From JBJXFY01 sp046155815 (GTDB lineage Bacteria; Verrucomicrobiota; Verrucomicrobiia; Limisphaerales; CAIMTB01): a DNA stretch of 6,974 bases. Each line of letters begins with the position of its first letter. The first letter of the stretch is position 1. Below are positions 6,611 to 6,974 of the stretch, piece by piece. The notes beneath the pieces were generated by a model. That model did no database searches. It had not been told where the DNA came from and saw nothing but the letters and a program-made list of their open reading frames with translations. The stretch covers positions 1 to 6,974 of the forward strand of contig JBJXFY010000069.1 of the NCBI GenBank assembly GCA_046155815.1, in the 5' to 3' direction. The translations under genes and the position numbers were made by a program.

Positions 6611-6747
6611 GCTGCCGTGGCGGCGACGCCCCGTCGCCTAAGGTGCCCGCGGCGCCCCGCCGCGGCGGGTGCCGGCAGCACGTTGGAGCGTCCGGCTACG
6701 ATCCGCACCGCGGCGGCGTTCCGGCGTGACCTCGCCGCGGCGGCAGC
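6611..6747 (+). repeat. Intergenic twin-hairpin repeat, copy 2
   Basis: The core 6617-6688 is the second copy of the element at 4322-4405. Its hairpins are perfect here: ggcgacg-ccc-cgtcgcc (6622-6638) and ccgcggcg-ccc-cgccgcgg (6647-6665). Outer arms 6611-6636 and 6722-6747 pair at about 20 of 26 positions plus two wobbles, the first 7 bp (gctgccg/cggcagc) being perfect. The core begins 11 nt after the GNAT stop. The same 8-nt arm ccgcggcg recurs at 6708-6715 with cgccgcgg at 6733-6740, which could form a further stem. No T-run follows. No clear promoter for the EIIC gene was seen in the 156-nt gap 6607-6762. Confidence 0.7.
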
Positions 6748-6762
6748 CAATCCTCCGCGCCC

Positions 6763-6974
6763 GTGAGCCAGACTCCGTCGAAGCTCGAGCGCTACCTCGT
6801 CGCCCCGCTGAACCGGCTGAGCGAGAATCCCTACCTCGCGGCCATCCGAGCCGGGATGGTGGCGGTGGTGCCGCTGACGATCATCGGCGGGCTGTTCATG
6901 GTCTTCGCCTACCTGCCGATGCCGGGCTGGGAGGACTGGCTGAAGGCGCGCGGCTGGCTCTCCCTGCTCGAGCT
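6763..6974 (+). CDS. PTS EIIC permease, lactose/cellobiose/chitobiose family, 3' truncated
   Basis: GTG start at 6763; 70 full codons before the window ends. An in-frame TGA at 6727 and no other start codon after it fix the start; no Shine-Dalgarno is visible. The N-terminus has a short amphipathic stretch (LERYLVAPLNRLSENPYLAAIRAG, described at residues 8-31) followed by the first membrane segment (about 31-52, MVAVVPLTIIGGLFMVFAYL), matching the 'hlxAIRdGfixxxPLtivGsl' opening of CelB/ChbC-type EIIC proteins. These carry phosphoryl-coupled sugar import across the inner membrane together with EIIA/EIIB, which are not in the window. Whether it moves chitobiose, cellobiose or another sugar cannot be told. 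Being next to a beta-GlcNAc hydrolase gives weak support for a GlcNAc-containing sugar. Confidence 0.85.
   Translation, partial: MSQTPSKLERYLVAPLNRLSENPYLAAIRAGMVAVVPLTIIGGLFMVFAYLPMPGWEDWLKARGWLSLLE

Noticed and set aside
6683..6702. Promoter (TTGGAG ... TACGAT) before the EIIC gene
   Set aside because: Spacing between the two boxes is only about 8 nt and the -35 box lies inside the repeat core.

Overview
The window is a very GC-rich bacterial segment (estimated around 70% G+C by eye). Every gene is on the + strand. The long Asn-rich 'TNxT'-style beta-repeat protein, the scarcity of Shine-Dalgarno sites, the hairpin repeats between genes and the gene mix suggest a Verrucomicrobiota-like organism (Opitutales or a relative). 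That placement is an inference, because no rRNA or marker gene is present.

Layout. Positions 1-3120 hold the 3' end of a large exported-type protein with bacterial Ig-like domains followed by a beta-helix/autotransporter-like repeat region. Positions 3255-4304 encode an NAD(P)-dependent metal dehydrogenase of the glycerol-1-phosphate dehydrogenase/AraM group. Positions 4510-5847 encode a GH84 enzyme closely resembling eukaryotic O-GlcNAcase (OGA), including the helical stalk. Positions 5980-6606 encode a GNAT acetyltransferase resembling the C-terminal pseudo-HAT domain of human OGA. Position 6763 to the end is the start of a lactose/cellobiose/chitobiose-type PTS EIIC permease.

The most interesting point is the 4510-6606 pair. 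Read in order, the two proteins reproduce the human OGA domain order (GH84, stalk, HAT) without the long disordered insert, as two genes cut at the stalk/HAT boundary. Both genes are in the same reading frame. The junction is filled with repeat DNA: a degenerate 10-nt repeat that supplies the stop codon of the first gene, then an 87-nt near-perfect inverted repeat ending 3 nt before the Shine-Dalgarno site of the second. Unlike the human domain, the GNAT keeps an intact acetyl-CoA loop. The GH84 protein shows no signal peptide, so it probably acts in the cytoplasm.

The gaps after the dehydrogenase and after the GNAT gene carry two copies of one twin-hairpin repeat, about 72-84 nt in its core, each starting 11-18 nt after a stop codon. 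The dehydrogenase, GH84 enzyme, GNAT and EIIC could together handle beta-GlcNAc-containing sugars or conjugates (uptake, hydrolysis, acetylation or de-acylation chemistry, redox), but the substrate cannot be read from the sequence. No tRNA, rRNA, CRISPR array or transposase gene was seen.
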